A stretch of 64,000 nt of DNA, from positions 62,001-126,000 of the forward strand of contig NZ_JAHVAB010000078.1 in assembly GCF_019264445.1 (NCBI RefSeq), given 5' to 3'. The translations under genes were made by a program, and so were the position numbers. Source of the DNA: Hydrogenophaga sp. (lineage in GTDB: Bacteria; Pseudomonadota; Gammaproteobacteria; Burkholderiales; Burkholderiaceae_C). The notes beneath the pieces were generated by a model. That model was not told where the DNA came from. It did not search any database and saw only the letters and a list, made by a program, of their open reading frames with translations. This document shows, piece by piece, positions 28,275-39,124 of this stretch (its first letter is position 1; each line of letters starts with the position of its first letter).

Positions 28275-29792
28275 TCAGGCGGCCTGGCGAGCCACCGTTT
28301 TGTACACGCCGCAGCCCACATAAAGATCGTCGACCTTCACCACGTAGGACATCTTTGCCTGGATGGCGCCGGTGACGGGGTTGGCAATGTCGTACTCGAC
28401 CCAACCCTCACCCGCCTCGGCTTGATCGACGATGGCGTGGAGCAAGGCCTGGCCATCCACACCGGCGATGTCCTGCACACGGCTGCCCACCTTCTCGGGT
28501 TTGCCGCCGAAGGCGCGGTACACGCCCGAGCCGTCCAATGCAAACACGTACATGTCGCGGTCGTGAAAGCCTGCAGCGGGGTCGGTGAGGAGGTGGACGA
28601 AAGCGTCGCGCCCGCGCTGTTGTCGCATCGCCTGGGCACGGCTCACCAGCTGCATGGCCTCTTCAGCGGTGCCTTGCTGCAGCATGAACGACGAGACCGC
28701 CTGGGACAGGTTGGCTGCGCGCTGCTCCAGCTGGTTGGACTGCGTGACGGCGCGCTCCACCATCTGCGCATTGCGCTGAGTGATCTGGTCGAGTTGCGTG
28801 ACGGCCGACGAAATCTCGCTCAGCCCGGTGCTTTGCTCCGCGCTGGAAGCCGAGATCAGCGACATGTTGGCGGCCACCCCGCGCACGCCCGAGACGATCT
28901 GGCCGATGCTTTTTCCGGCGGTGCGGATCTGCGACACACCCGCTTCGACCTGCGTGCGAGAAGCCTCGATGAGTTCGCGGATTTCCTTCGCCGACGCCGA
29001 CGACCGCTGCGCCAGCGTGCGCACCTCGGCCGCCACCACCGCGAAGCCCCGCCCTTGCTCGCCCGCACGCGCGGCCTCGACCGCCGCGTTGAGCGCGAGG
29101 ATGTTGGTCTGGAACGCAATGCTGTCGATCACGCCGACGATCTCGTCCATCTGCTGGGCGCCCTTCTGGATGCCCTCCACCGACTCGACCGCACGCCCCA
29201 TGAAATTCGCGCCGGATTCCGCCACGTCGCGCAGCTGGGCGGCTTGCTGGTCGGACTCGCCCGCCGTCTGCGCGTTCTGGTGCACGGCGCTGGAGAGCTG
29301 CTGCACGCTGGCCGCGGTCTGCTCCAGGTTGGCCGCCTGCTGTTCGGTGCGGTCGGCCAGGTCGCGATTGCCCACCGCCAGGCTTTTGCCCGCGTGGGCC
29401 ACAAGCGCAGAGTTGCTGCGCACCTCGGCCACCATGGCCGAGAGGTTGCCGATGGTGCGGTCCAGCAGCCGCGAGAGGTCCCCCAGCTCGTCCTGGCCGT
29501 TCAAGCGCAGTGTGGAGCGCAGGTTGCCCGCCACGGTTTGCTCCATGGCCACCAGCACCTGCTGAAAATCGGCGGTGAAACTGGCATAGAAGGCCACCTT
29601 GAGGTACGCCAGCAGCGCCAGGCCCACCACGGCAACGGCCAGCGCACCGCCATGCAGGCCGTCCGGGCCTTGCAACGACCACGCCAGCAGCAATGGCAAC
29701 ACGGCCGCCGAGGCGAGCAGCAACAGCTTGCCGCGCAGGCGCAAGCGCCGCATCAGCCGCAGGCCGGGCGACAAGGGGTGAAAACCGGACAT
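28275..29792 (-). CDS. methyl-accepting chemotaxis protein with C-terminal Cache-like domain
   Basis: 505 residues. Two N-terminal membrane helices (about 20-38 and 46-66) with almost no periplasmic loop are followed by a HAMP-like region and the MCP signalling domain, whose conserved tip reads [20 protein letters not shown] and [16 protein letters not shown]. After residue about 390 comes a domain with [18 protein letters not shown] and [10 protein letters not shown] that looks like a single Cache fold, placed cytoplasmically. Sensory domains normally precede the signalling domain, so the order is unusual. No che genes are adjacent. Confidence 0.85.
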   Translation of the reverse strand: MSGFHPLSPGLRLMRRLRLRGKLLLLASAAVLPLLLAWSLQGPDGLHGGALAVAVVGLALLAYLKVAFYASFTADFQQVLVAMEQTVAGNLRSTLRLNGQDELGDLSRLLDRTIGNLSAMVAEVRSNSALVAHAGKSLAVGNRDLADRTEQQAANLEQTAASVQQLSSAVHQNAQTAGESDQQAAQLRDVAESGANFMGRAVESVEGIQKGAQQMDEIVGVIDSIAFQTNILALNAAVEAARAGEQGRGFAVVAAEVRTLAQRSSASAKEIRELIEASRTQVEAGVSQIRTAGKSIGQIVSGVRGVAANMSLISASSAEQSTGLSEISSAVTQLDQITQRNAQMVERAVTQSNQLEQRAANLSQAVSSFMLQQGTAEEAMQLVSRAQAMRQQRGRDAFVHLLTDPAAGFHDRDMYVFALDGSGVYRAFGGKPEKVGSRVQDIAGVDGQALLHAIVDQAEAGEGWVEYDIANPVTGAIQAKMSYVVKVDDLYVGCGVYKTVARQAA

Positions 29793-29872
29793 GGGTGTAC
29801 CGCTCCTCTACAAGGGAATGTCGTTGTATCGGTTGTGCACCAAACGCCTTGAGCCGGGGAAACCCCCGGTCG

Positions 29873-30160
29873 TCAATGCATGCCGGCAATGCCGGACTGG
29901 CGCGCCTCGAAATGGCGGAACAGTTGCACCGCCATCAGCCGCAAGGTGTCGTCGGCCATGTTGTGCGCGTGCGAGAGTTGCTCCAGGGCGTAGCGGCGGT
30001 CGCAGATCATCAGCGCCCGGCTCACACACATGCCCTGCGATGACATGCGCAGGCAGAAGTGTTCCAGCAGCTCCGCCGGCCACGCACCCGACGTCTCTCG
30101 CCCAGACCACAAGGCGGGGCTGCTGGTGTCTTTCGATGGTTGAGCGGGGACCGGGTTCAT
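29873..30160 (-). CDS. small hypothetical protein
   Basis: 95 residues from ATG 30160, which sits behind AGGAGTTCGCC; the longer frame start is rejected on that basis. Soluble, mostly helical after residue 25 (LLEHFCLRMSSQGMCVSR, HNMADDTLRLMAVQLFRHF). No known domain is recognised. It lies 80 bp upstream of the chemoreceptor gene on the same strand and could be co-transcribed, but no functional link can be shown. Confidence 0.55.
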   Translation of the reverse strand: MNPVPAQPSKDTSSPALWSGRETSGAWPAELLEHFCLRMSSQGMCVSRALMICDRRYALEQLSHAHNMADDTLRLMAVQLFRHFEARQSGIAGMH

Positions 30161-30305
30161 GGCGAACTCCTGCGACAAAGGGGGTGGGCCACACCGCATG
30201 CGGCATGGCCCTCGAATGTCACAAGCTTACGTTTGCAGCCCTGGCTGCAGTGGTCCGAAAAACGCGGGAAAAGACCGGCAGCTCCGGCGTTCGGCGGGTG
30301 CGGCG

Positions 30306-30797
30306 TCAGGCGGGCTGGCCAGCCAGCCGGGCGAACGCGTCCACCACTTCGGCGGGCGCCTGCACCAGTTCGATCAGCACGCCCTCGCCAGCAATCGGGA
30401 ACTCCTCGTTGGCCTTGGGGTGCAGAAATGTGATGTCGAAGCCGGCCGCGCCCCGGCGAATGCCGCCCGGCGCAAAGCGCACGCCCTGCGCACCCAGCCA
30501 GGTCACGGCGGCGGGCAGGTCGTCGATCCACAGGCCCACATGGTTGAGCGGCGTGGCGTGCACGGCGGGCTTTTTCTCTGGGTCCAGAGGTTGCATCAGG
30601 TCGACCTCGACCTTGAACGGGCCGCTGCCCATGGCGCAGATGTCCTCATCGACGTTCTCGCGTTCGCTGCGAAACGTGCCGGTGACCTCCAGACCCAGCA
30701 TGTCGACCCAGAGCTTCTGCAGGCGCAGCTTGTCGGGTCCGCCAATGGCGATCTGCTGGATGCCGAGCACTTTGAAGGGACGGGGTGAAGAAAGCAT
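30306..30797 (-). CDS. VOC family protein, probable methylmalonyl-CoA epimerase
   Basis: 163 residues with two betaalphabetabetabeta modules of the vicinal-oxygen-chelate fold: [20 protein letters not shown] and [18 protein letters not shown], with metal-ligand candidates in NHVGLW and VLIELVQAP. It is the last minus-strand gene after mcm, meaB, pccB and pccA, exactly where the (2S)/(2R)-methylmalonyl-CoA epimerase is needed. The function is inferred from fold plus context; the first module lacks an obvious His ligand at the usual place, so a lyase or another VOC activity is possible. Confidence 0.7.
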   Translation of the reverse strand: MLSSPRPFKVLGIQQIAIGGPDKLRLQKLWVDMLGLEVTGTFRSERENVDEDICAMGSGPFKVEVDLMQPLDPEKKPAVHATPLNHVGLWIDDLPAAVTWLGAQGVRFAPGGIRRGAAGFDITFLHPKANEEFPIAGEGVLIELVQAPAEVVDAFARLAGQPA

Positions 30798-30882
30798 GGA
30801 TCAATGAACTCCGTGGAATGAACCCGGGCACCGGATCCGGCACCCACCTGACATCAAGGAAACCAGCGCGCCGGCGCTCATC

Positions 30883-32931
30883 TCAACCGAACTCGACAAT
30901 GGGCTGATCCACCACCAGCGATTCGCCCTTGTTGGCGAGCACCTTGGACACCACGCCATCGGCGGCGGCGAACAGCACGTTCTCCATCTTCATGGCCTCG
31001 ATCACGGCCACGCGCTCGCCGGCCTGCACCTTCTGGCCAGGTTGCACGGCCACTTCCACCAGCAGGCCGGGCATGGGCGAGAGCACGTATTTGCTCATGT
31101 CGGCCGGCGCCTTGAACGGCATGAGCGCATGCAGCTCGGCCATGCGCGGCGACACCACCATGGTCTCGATGCGCGTGCCGTTGTGCTGGACCACCAGGGC
31201 CAGCGGATTGCGCGGGGTGCCGCGCTCGATCTGCGCCGTGAACGGCTGGCCGTTGCAGGTGCCGGCGATGCTGATGTCGTTGAGGCGCGACGGGCTGGAG
31301 ATGGCATAGCGCTGAGCGTCGACCGTGACCACAGCCGAGCCGATCTGGCCCACCACCTCGTCCACATGCACCGCCTTGTAGCGGTGCTCGCCCGTGCTGC
31401 CCAGCACGATCACGGAGTAGTCGTGGCCCACCTTCACGCCGTAGCCGGGCAGCTGCCCCGACAGGCCTGCGGCGCGCTCGCGCGACTTGCGCCGCACGAA
31501 AGCCGCGAGCGCCACGAGGAAGTCCGGGTCGGCATGCGGCACGTCTTCGGCGCGAAAGCCCTGGCCGTAGTGCTCGGCAATGAAGCCGGTGTTGAAGTCA
31601 CCCGCCACAAACTTCGGGTGCGCGAGCAGCGCGGCCTGGAAGGGAATGTTGCTGCTGATGCCGCGGATGATGAAACCGTTGAGCGCCTCGCGCATCTTGG
31701 CGATGGCATCCAGGCGGTCGGTGCCGTGCACGATGAGCTTGGCGATCATCGAGTCGTAGAACATGGGGATCTCGCCGCCGTCCTGCACACCCGTGTCCAC
31801 GCGCACGCCGTACAAGGCGTTGGTGTCGCCCTGGTACATGCTTTGCGCGGGCGGTGCAAAGCGCACCAGGCGGCCCGTGCTGGGCAGGAAGTTGCGGAAC
31901 GGGTCCTCGGCGTTGATGCGGCACTCGATCGCCCAGCCTTCGCGCTTCACATCGGCTTGCGTGAGCGGCAGCTTCTCGCCGGCGGCCACGCGGATCATGA
32001 GCTCCACCAGATCGAGCCCGGTGATGCATTCGGTCACCGGGTGCTCCACCTGCAGGCGCGTGTTCATTTCCAGAAAGTAGAAGTCCTGGTCCTTGCCAAC
32101 CACGAACTCCACCGTGCCCGCGCTCTGGTACTTCACCGCCTTGGCCAGGGCCACGGCCTGTTCGCCCATGGCCTTGCGCGTGGCGTCGCTGATGAAGGGC
32201 GACGGCGCCTCTTCGATCACCTTCTGGTGGCGGCGCTGGATCGAGCACTCGCGCTCGTTGAGGTAGATCACGTTGCCGTGCGAATCGCCCAGCACCTGGA
32301 TCTCGATGTGGCGCGGCTGCTCGACAAATTTCTCGATGAAGATCCGGTCGTCGCCGAAGCTGTTGCGCGCCTCGTTCTGGCAGGCGGTGAAGCCTTCCAG
32401 CGCCTCCTTGTCGTTGAACGCCACGCGCAGGCCCTTGCCGCCGCCACCTGCGCTGGCCTTGATCATCACGGGATAGCCAATGCCTTTCGCGATCTCCACC
32501 GCGCGTGCTGCGCTTTCGATCGCGTCGTTCCAGCCGGGAATGGTGTTGACCTTCGCCTCGTTGGCCAGCTTCTTGGAAGCGATCTTGTCGCCCATGGCCG
32601 CAATGCTGAAATGGCGCGGCCCGATGAAGGCCATGCCTTCGTCTTCCACGCGCTTGGCGAAGGCTTCGTTCTCCGAGAGGAAGCCGTAGCCGGGGTGGAT
32701 GGCCTGGGCGCCGGTCTGCTTGGCGGCGGCAATGATCTTGTCGGCCACCAGGTAACTCTCGCGCGAGGGCGCCGGGCCCAGCAGCACGGCTTCGTCGGCC
32801 AGCTGCACGTGGCGCGCTTCCTTGTCGGCCTCGGAATACACCGCCACGGTGGCGATGCCCATTTTCTTGGCAGTGGCGATCACGCGGCAGGCGATCTCGC
32901 CGCGGTTGGCAATCAGTATCTTCTTGAACAT
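30883..32931 (-). CDS. pccA: acetyl/propionyl-CoA carboxylase, biotin-containing alpha subunit
   Basis: 682 residues: biotin carboxylase N-domain (FKKILIANRGEIACRVIATA), ATP-grasp with KASAGGGGKGLRVAF, and the carboxylase core ERECSIQRRHQKVIEEAPSP and MNTRLQVEHPVTE. A linker follows, and a C-terminal biotinyl domain carries the modified Lys in EAMKMEN. This is the PccA layout (BC plus BCCP on one chain). With pccB it carboxylates propionyl-CoA to methylmalonyl-CoA. A pair of inverted repeat elements separates it from pccB upstream. Confidence 0.93.
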   Translation of the reverse strand: MFKKILIANRGEIACRVIATAKKMGIATVAVYSEADKEARHVQLADEAVLLGPAPSRESYLVADKIIAAAKQTGAQAIHPGYGFLSENEAFAKRVEDEGMAFIGPRHFSIAAMGDKIASKKLANEAKVNTIPGWNDAIESAARAVEIAKGIGYPVMIKASAGGGGKGLRVAFNDKEALEGFTACQNEARNSFGDDRIFIEKFVEQPRHIEIQVLGDSHGNVIYLNERECSIQRRHQKVIEEAPSPFISDATRKAMGEQAVALAKAVKYQSAGTVEFVVGKDQDFYFLEMNTRLQVEHPVTECITGLDLVELMIRVAAGEKLPLTQADVKREGWAIECRINAEDPFRNFLPSTGRLVRFAPPAQSMYQGDTNALYGVRVDTGVQDGGEIPMFYDSMIAKLIVHGTDRLDAIAKMREALNGFIIRGISSNIPFQAALLAHPKFVAGDFNTGFIAEHYGQGFRAEDVPHADPDFLVALAAFVRRKSRERAAGLSGQLPGYGVKVGHDYSVIVLGSTGEHRYKAVHVDEVVGQIGSAVVTVDAQRYAISSPSRLNDISIAGTCNGQPFTAQIERGTPRNPLALVVQHNGTRIETMVVSPRMAELHALMPFKAPADMSKYVLSPMPGLLVEVAVQPGQKVQAGERVAVIEAMKMENVLFAAADGVVSKVLANKGESLVVDQPIVEFG

Positions 32932-32950
32932 CTTTGCTTCCTTCTTCCAA

Positions 32951-33032
32951 CCGTTCGGGCTGAGCCTGTCGAAGCCCAGCGCTGACCAGTCAACTTGTGT
33001 GAGAGCCCTTCGACAGGCTCAGGGCGAACGGG
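32951..33032. repeat. inverted pair of CTGAGCCTGTCGAAG-type elements (pccA-pccB junction)
   Basis: Element at 32951-32977 (core CTGAGCCTGTCGAAG) and an opposite-facing copy at 33004-33032 (core CTTCGACAGGCTCAG), separated by 26 bp. They could fold into a long stem in RNA. This is one of six sites of the same family in the window. Confidence 0.9.
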
Positions 33033-33041
33033 AGGGGAGAC

Positions 33042-34574
<1,533 letters not shown>

Positions 34575-34584
34575 GTGGGTGCTC

Positions 34585-35649
34585 TCAGTTCTCCGTTCGC
34601 CCTGAGCCTGTCGAAGGGCTTGCGTGGTGGTGGTGGATGTTCCGATCGTCCTGAGCTTGTCGAAGGGCAGGCTCAGCCCGAACGGTGTTTGATTCGTAAA
34701 CAAAAAGCAGCTGGCGCGCTGCGGTGCTGGCGGGCAAGGTGCCGGCCAGCACGCGTTGGGTGGTGTCGTCCAGCGCGGTGCGCACCTGCGGGTGTGCGCG
34801 AAAGCGTTGTTTGAGGCCAGCGTCGATGCGTTCCCACATCCAGGCTTTTGCTTGTTGCTGCCGGCGTGCGCCGAGCTGGCCATTGGCGGTTTGCAGCGTC
34901 CGAAAGCGCGAGACCTCGGCCCAGAACGCGTCCACGCCACGGCCCAGCAGCGCGCTGAGCTGGATCACCTGCGGGTGCCAGATGGCGTCGTTGTGGTGCG
35001 CGTGCTCGGGGTGGCCTTGCAGGCCCAGCAGGCGCAGCGACGACGTGATCTGCGCCCGCGCGCGCGTCGCGGCGTCGGGGTCGAGGTCGGCCTTGTTGAT
35101 CACCACCAGGTCGGCCAGCTCCATCACGCCTTTCTTGATCGCCTGCAGGTCATCGCCAGCGTTGGGCAGCTGCATGAGCACAAACATGTCGGTCATGCCG
35201 CTCACCGCCGTCTCGCTCTGGCCCACGCCCACCGTCTCGACGATCACGATGTCGTAGCCCGCCGCTTCGCACACCAGCATCGCCTCGCGGGTTTTCTCCG
35301 CCACGCCTCCCAGCGTGCCGCTCGACGGGCTGGGGCGGATGTAGGCCTGCTCGTGCACCGAGAGCTTTTCCATGCGCGTCTTGTCGCCCAGGATGGAGCC
35401 ACCCGAGACGGTGCTGGACGGGTCCACGGTGAGCACCGCCACGCGGTGGCCTTGGTCAATGAGGTACAGGCCCAGCGCTTCAATGAACGTGCTCTTGCCC
35501 ACGCCGGGCACACCGCTGATGCCCAGACGGAACGCCTGGCCCGTGCGCGGCAACAAGGCCGTGAGCAGCTCGTCGCCCTGCGCGCGGTGGTCGGCGCGGG
35601 TGGATTCGAGCAGGGTAATGGCTTTGGCGATGGCGCGGCGTTGGGACAT
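34585..35649 (-). CDS. meaB: methylmalonyl-CoA mutase-associated GTPase MeaB (repeat-encoded C-terminal tail)
   Basis: G-protein chaperone that loads and protects the B12 mutase. From [11 protein letters not shown] (ATG 35649) the P-loop is [10 protein letters not shown], followed by [19 protein letters not shown], the switch [13 protein letters not shown] and the base-specificity NKAD. The conserved end [11 protein letters not shown] is followed by about 34 residues (from NTVRAEPAL to the stop) encoded by repeat elements at 34593-34685, so the tail is not family sequence. The frame is also open upstream into a GIY-YIG domain, so a fused 494-residue product starting at 36069 is possible. mcm follows the GIY-YIG region upstream. 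Confidence 0.9.
   Translation of the reverse strand: MSQRRAIAKAITLLESTRADHRAQGDELLTALLPRTGQAFRLGISGVPGVGKSTFIEALGLYLIDQGHRVAVLTVDPSSTVSGGSILGDKTRMEKLSVHEQAYIRPSPSSGTLGGVAEKTREAMLVCEAAGYDIVIVETVGVGQSETAVSGMTDMFVLMQLPNAGDDLQAIKKGVMELADLVVINKADLDPDAATRARAQITSSLRLLGLQGHPEHAHHNDAIWHPQVIQLSALLGRGVDAFWAEVSRFRTLQTANGQLGARRQQQAKAWMWERIDAGLKQRFRAHPQVRTALDDTTQRVLAGTLPASTAARQLLFVYESNTVRAEPALRQAQDDRNIHHHHASPSTGSGRTEN
34593..34685. repeat. repeat elements overlapping the meaB 3' end
   Basis: One copy at 34593-34621 (CTGAGCCTGTCGAAG core), then a variant at 34642-34668 (CTGAGCTTGTCGAAG) running directly into an inverted partial copy (AGGCTCAGCCCGAACGG, ending 34685). They lie inside the open frame of meaB and encode its last residues. 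Confidence 0.88.
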
Positions 35650-36069
35650 GGTGTTGCCCGCGGCAATGTCCCGGGTGAGCCCTTCGACAGGCTCAGGGCG
35701 AGCGGGGTTGGGGGGGGTGGGCTGAGCCACTCCCCTCTCGAGCTGAGCCACTCCCCGTTCGGGCTGAGCCTGTCGAAGCCCCTCCACGCCCTGCTTCGAG
35801 CGCGCCAAAGCCTGTACCCGCTCCCAATCCCCGGCGATCAACGCTTCCTTCTTCGCCCGCGACCAACCCTTGATCTGTTGCTCGAAAGCCAAAGCCCCCT
35901 CGCGCGATTCGAATTCACCCTGCCAGACCAGCTCCACCGGCTTGCGCGTGGCCGTGTAACCGGATTCGCTGGTCTGGTGTTGCAACAGACGCGCGTCCAG
36001 CTCGTCGGTGTGGCCGACGTAGTAAGTGCCGTCTCGACACAAGAGCAGGTAGACGTGGAAGGGTTTCAC
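35650..36069 (-). CDS. GIY-YIG nuclease-domain protein, in frame with meaB
   Basis: Starting at ATG 36069, residues 3-90 form a small GIY-YIG domain: VYLLLCRDGTYYVGHTDEL (a variant of GIY-x-YIG), the Arg-containing helix LDARLLQHQ, GYTATRKPVELVW, and a C-terminal helix with EQQIKGWSRAKKEALI containing the conserved Glu. Single-domain proteins of this size (about 85-95 aa) are common. No stop follows: residues 93-140 come from repeat elements at 35678-35781 and lead into MeaB at residue 141. It is either an independent gene whose frame happens to stay open, or a true fusion. Entry covers the part before the MeaB start. Confidence 0.75.
35678..35781. repeat. inverted repeat-element pair between GIY-YIG domain and meaB
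   Basis: Copy at 35678-35706 (core CTTCGACAGGCTCAG) and an opposite copy at 35755-35781 (core CTGAGCCTGTCGAAG), with two short GCTGAGCCACTCCCC-like units between them (35720-35756). It is stop-free in the minus-strand frame that links the two domains. Confidence 0.88.
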
Positions 36070-36086
36070 TCGGATGGTGTGGGTGA

Positions 36087-36159
36087 GGGCTTCGACAAGC
36101 TCAGCCCGAACGGAGTAAAGCTCAGCCCGAACGGAGTAAAGCTCATCCCAAAAGGAGAT
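36087..36159. repeat. repeat element with 21-bp tandem array (GIY-YIG/mcm junction)
   Basis: Element copy at 36087-36113 whose end is duplicated as a 21-bp tandem unit at 36097-36117 and 36118-36138 (identical), with a diverged third at 36139-36159. The region 36070-36183 between the GIY-YIG gene and mcm holds nothing else. Confidence 0.88.
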
Positions 36160-36183
36160 GGGTTCAGCATCAGTGGCCGGGAT

Positions 36184-38340
36184 TCAACCGATGGATTTGC
36201 GGATCTGCTCCAGCACGTCCTTCGCGCTGGCAGGAATCGGCGTGCCCGGGCCATAGATGCCCTTGACACCCGCCTCGTAGAGCATCTCGTAGTCCTGGCG
36301 GGGGATCACGCCGCCGACGAACACGATGATGTCGTCGGCGCCCTGCTTCTTGAGCTCAGCAATGATGGCGGGCACGAGCGTCTTGTGCCCCGCGGCCAGT
36401 GTGCTCACGCCCACCGCGTGCACGTCGTTCTCGATCGCCTGGCGCGCGCACTCTTCGGGCGTCTGGAACAGCGGGCCCATGTCGACGTCGAAACCGAGGT
36501 CGGCGAAGGCCGTGGCCACCACCTTGGCGCCGCGGTCATGGCCGTCCTGGCCGAGCTTGCTGATCATCACGCGCGGGCGGCGGCCCTGCGCTTCGGCAAA
36601 CGCATTGATCTCGGTCTTGAGGGCTTCCCAGCCCTCGGCGGAATCGTAGGCAGCTGCGTACACACCGGTCACCTTTTGCGTATCGGCGCGGTGGCGCCCA
36701 AAAACTTTCTCCAGCGCATCGCTCACCTCGCCCACCGTGGCGCGCAGGCGGATGGCCTGGATGCTCAGTTCCAGCAGGTTGCCCTCGCCGCTGTCGGCGG
36801 CATCGGTCAGTGCTTGCAGCGCGGCGGCCACTTTCGCGGCATCCCGCGTGGCCCGGATCTGCTGCAACCGGGCAATCTGTCCGTCGCGCACAGCCACGTT
36901 GTCGATGTCGCGCGCCTCGATCGGGTCTTCCTGCTTGAGCTTGTATTTGTTGACGCCGACGATCACGTCCTTGCCGGAGTCGATGCGCGCCTGCTTTTCA
37001 GCGGCGGCGGCCTCGATCTTGAGCTTGGCCCAGCCGCTGTCCACGGCCTTGGTCATCCCACCCATGGCCTCGACCTCTTCGATGATCGCCCAGGCCTTGT
37101 CGGCCATCTCCTGTGTGAGGCTCTCCATCATGTAGCTGCCGGCCCAGGGGTCGACCACGTTGGTGATGTGCGTTTCTTCCTGAATGATCAGCTGCGTGTT
37201 GCGCGCGATGCGGGCCGAGAACTCGGTGGGCAGCGCAATGGCCTCGTCGAACGAATTCGTGTGCAGCGACTGCGTGCCACCAAACACCGCAGCCATGGCT
37301 TCGATGGCGGTGCGCACGACGTTGTTGTAAGGGTCCTGCTCGGTGAGCGACCAGCCCGAGGTCTGGCAGTGCGTGCGCAGCATCAGGCTCTTGGGGTTCT
37401 TGGCGTTGAAGCCTTTCATGATGCGCGTCCACAGCAGGCGGGCCGCGCGCATCTTGGCGATCTCCAGGTAGAAGTTCATGCCGATCGCCCAGAAGAAGCT
37501 CAGGCGCCCGGCGAAGTCGTCCACATCCATGCCCTTGGCGGTCGCCGTCTTCACGTACTCCTTGCCGTCGGCCAGGGTGAAGGCGAGCTCCAGCGCCTGG
37601 TTGGCGCCGGCCTCCTGCATGTGGTAGCCGCTGATGCTGATCGAGTTGAACTTCGGCATGTGCTTGGCCGTGTACTCGATGATGTCGCCGATGATCTTCA
37701 TGCTCGGCTCGGGCGGGTAGATGTAGGTGTTGCGAACCATGAACTCCTTGAGGATGTCGTTCTGGATCGTTCCACTGAGCTTGTCTTGCGACACGCCCTG
37801 CTCTTCAGCCGCCACCACGTAGCCCGCGAGCACCGGCAGCACCGCGCCGTTCATGGTCATGGACACGCTCACCTTGTCCAGCGGGATCTCGTTGAAGAGG
37901 ATCTTCATGTCCTCCACGCTGTCGATGGCCACGCCGGCCTTGCCCACGTCGCCCGTGACGCGCGGGTGGTCGCTGTCGTAGCCGCGGTGCGTGGCCAGGT
38001 CAAAGGCCACGCTCACGCCCTGCCCGCCGGCGGCCAGCGCCTTGCGGTAGAAGGCGTTGCTTTCCTCGGCCGTGGAGAAGCCAGCATACTGCCGGATCGT
38101 CCACGGGCGCACGGCGTACATGGTGGCCTGCGGCCCGCGAATGAAGGGCTCGAAGCCGGGCAAGGTATCGGTGTGCGGCAGGTGCGCGGTGTCTTGTGCG
38201 GTGTACAGCGGCTTGACGCGAATGCCGTCGGGCGTGACCCAGTCCAGGGCAGACACATCGCCGCCGGGCGCGGACTTGCGGGCGGCCTGCGCCCAGGCTT
38301 CCAGGGTGGCGGGGGCGAATTCGGGCTGTTTCTGGCTCAT
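36184..38340 (-). CDS. mcm: methylmalonyl-CoA mutase
   Basis: B12-dependent isomerase converting (R)-methylmalonyl-CoA to succinyl-CoA. It is a single chain of 718 residues: TIM-barrel substrate domain ([59 protein letters not shown]) and a C-terminal cobalamin domain with [16 protein letters not shown] near residue 600, where the His of DGHDRG is the lower cobalt ligand. Length matches MutB-like homodimeric subunits. It is first in the minus-strand cluster, and its start at 38340 is 130 bp from the divergent GntR gene. Confidence 0.95.
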   Translation of the reverse strand: MSQKQPEFAPATLEAWAQAARKSAPGGDVSALDWVTPDGIRVKPLYTAQDTAHLPHTDTLPGFEPFIRGPQATMYAVRPWTIRQYAGFSTAEESNAFYRKALAAGGQGVSVAFDLATHRGYDSDHPRVTGDVGKAGVAIDSVEDMKILFNEIPLDKVSVSMTMNGAVLPVLAGYVVAAEEQGVSQDKLSGTIQNDILKEFMVRNTYIYPPEPSMKIIGDIIEYTAKHMPKFNSISISGYHMQEAGANQALELAFTLADGKEYVKTATAKGMDVDDFAGRLSFFWAIGMNFYLEIAKMRAARLLWTRIMKGFNAKNPKSLMLRTHCQTSGWSLTEQDPYNNVVRTAIEAMAAVFGGTQSLHTNSFDEAIALPTEFSARIARNTQLIIQEETHITNVVDPWAGSYMMESLTQEMADKAWAIIEEVEAMGGMTKAVDSGWAKLKIEAAAAEKQARIDSGKDVIVGVNKYKLKQEDPIEARDIDNVAVRDGQIARLQQIRATRDAAKVAAALQALTDAADSGEGNLLELSIQAIRLRATVGEVSDALEKVFGRHRADTQKVTGVYAAAYDSAEGWEALKTEINAFAEAQGRRPRVMISKLGQDGHDRGAKVVATAFADLGFDVDMGPLFQTPEECARQAIENDVHAVGVSTLAAGHKTLVPAIIAELKKQGADDIIVFVGGVIPRQDYEMLYEAGVKGIYGPGTPIPASAKDVLEQIRKSIG

Positions 38341-38378
38341 GGCGGGCGACTCGTTGGGGCGGGATCAAAACCGGGCGG

Positions 38379-38411
38379 ATTTTACATGATTCATAATTAT
38401 TGATGCAAAAT
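38379..38411. promoter_or_regulatory. AT-rich inverted repeat between mcm and GntR gene
   Basis: ATTTTACAT (38379-38387) and ATGCAAAAT (38403-38411) form arms with one mismatch around a central ATAATTAT palindrome (38393-38400). The tract stands out from the GC-rich surroundings and lies between divergent genes, so it is a likely promoter/operator for the GntR regulator and mcm cluster. Confidence 0.5.
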
Positions 38412-38470
38412 ATTCCTCCCGGCTTACAATCGCCCATCCTGCCACGACCCTGACCGCTCCCCGCCTGCCC

Positions 38471-39106
38471 ATGTCCGCCTTGTCGCTCTCGCCCCGCGCC
38501 CTCTACGAAGAAGTAGCCGAGTTGCTGCGCCAGCGCATTTTCAGCCGCGAGCTGGAGCCAGGCAGCTGGATCGACGAACTCAAGATCGCAGAGGAATATG
38601 GCATCAGCCGCACGCCCCTGCGCGAAGCGCTCAAGGTGCTGGCCGCCGAGGGCCTGGTGACGATGAAGGTGCGGCGCGGTGCCTACGTGACCGAAGTGTC
38701 GGAAAAAGACCTGGCCGACGTGTACCACCTGCTCGCGCTGCTCGAATCCGACGCGGCCGGCGTGGTGGCCGAGCGCGCCACCGACGACGAGCTCGCCAGC
38801 CTGCAGACCCTGCACCACGAACTCGAAGCGGCCGTGGGTGAGCGAGACCGATTCTTCGCACTCAACGAGCAGTTCCACATGCGCGTGCTCGAACTCGCGC
38901 GCAACCGCTGGCGCGAGCAGATGGTGGCCGACCTGCGCAAGGTCATGAAGCTCAACCGGCACAACTCGCTGCTCAAGAGCGGGCGCCTGGAAGAGTCGCT
39001 GGCCGAACACCGCGCCATCGTCGCCGCCCTCACCCAGCGCAATGCCGCACTCACGGTGCAGCGCATGCGCGAACACTTCCAGAACGGCCTGGAAGCAGCC
39101 GCATAA
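38471..39106 (+). CDS. GntR family (FadR/FCD) transcriptional regulator
   Basis: 211 residues: an N-terminal winged helix (ALYEEVAELLRQRIFSRELE, ISRTPLREALKVLAAEGLV) and a C-terminal FCD ligand domain with the metal/ligand His pattern (NEQFHMRVLEL, LAEHRAIVAAL). It is divergent from the mcm-meaB-pccBA cluster with an AT-rich inverted repeat between them. It is therefore the probable local regulator, perhaps responding to a propionate-derived acyl compound (inference). Confidence 0.87.
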   Translation: MSALSLSPRALYEEVAELLRQRIFSRELEPGSWIDELKIAEEYGISRTPLREALKVLAAEGLVTMKVRRGAYVTEVSEKDLADVYHLLALLESDAAGVVAERATDDELASLQTLHHELEAAVGERDRFFALNEQFHMRVLELARNRWREQMVADLRKVMKLNRHNSLLKSGRLEESLAEHRAIVAALTQRNAALTVQRMREHFQNGLEAAA

Positions 39107-39124
39107 GGCGGCGGGTGAACGCCT

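Noticed and set aside
34756-38403. Very long plus-strand open frame (about 1215 codons) antisense to meaB and mcm
   Set aside because: It is a shadow frame produced by high GC codon bias; both domains on the minus strand are clear conserved enzymes, and the plus-strand peptide is His/Arg/Ala-rich with no family features.
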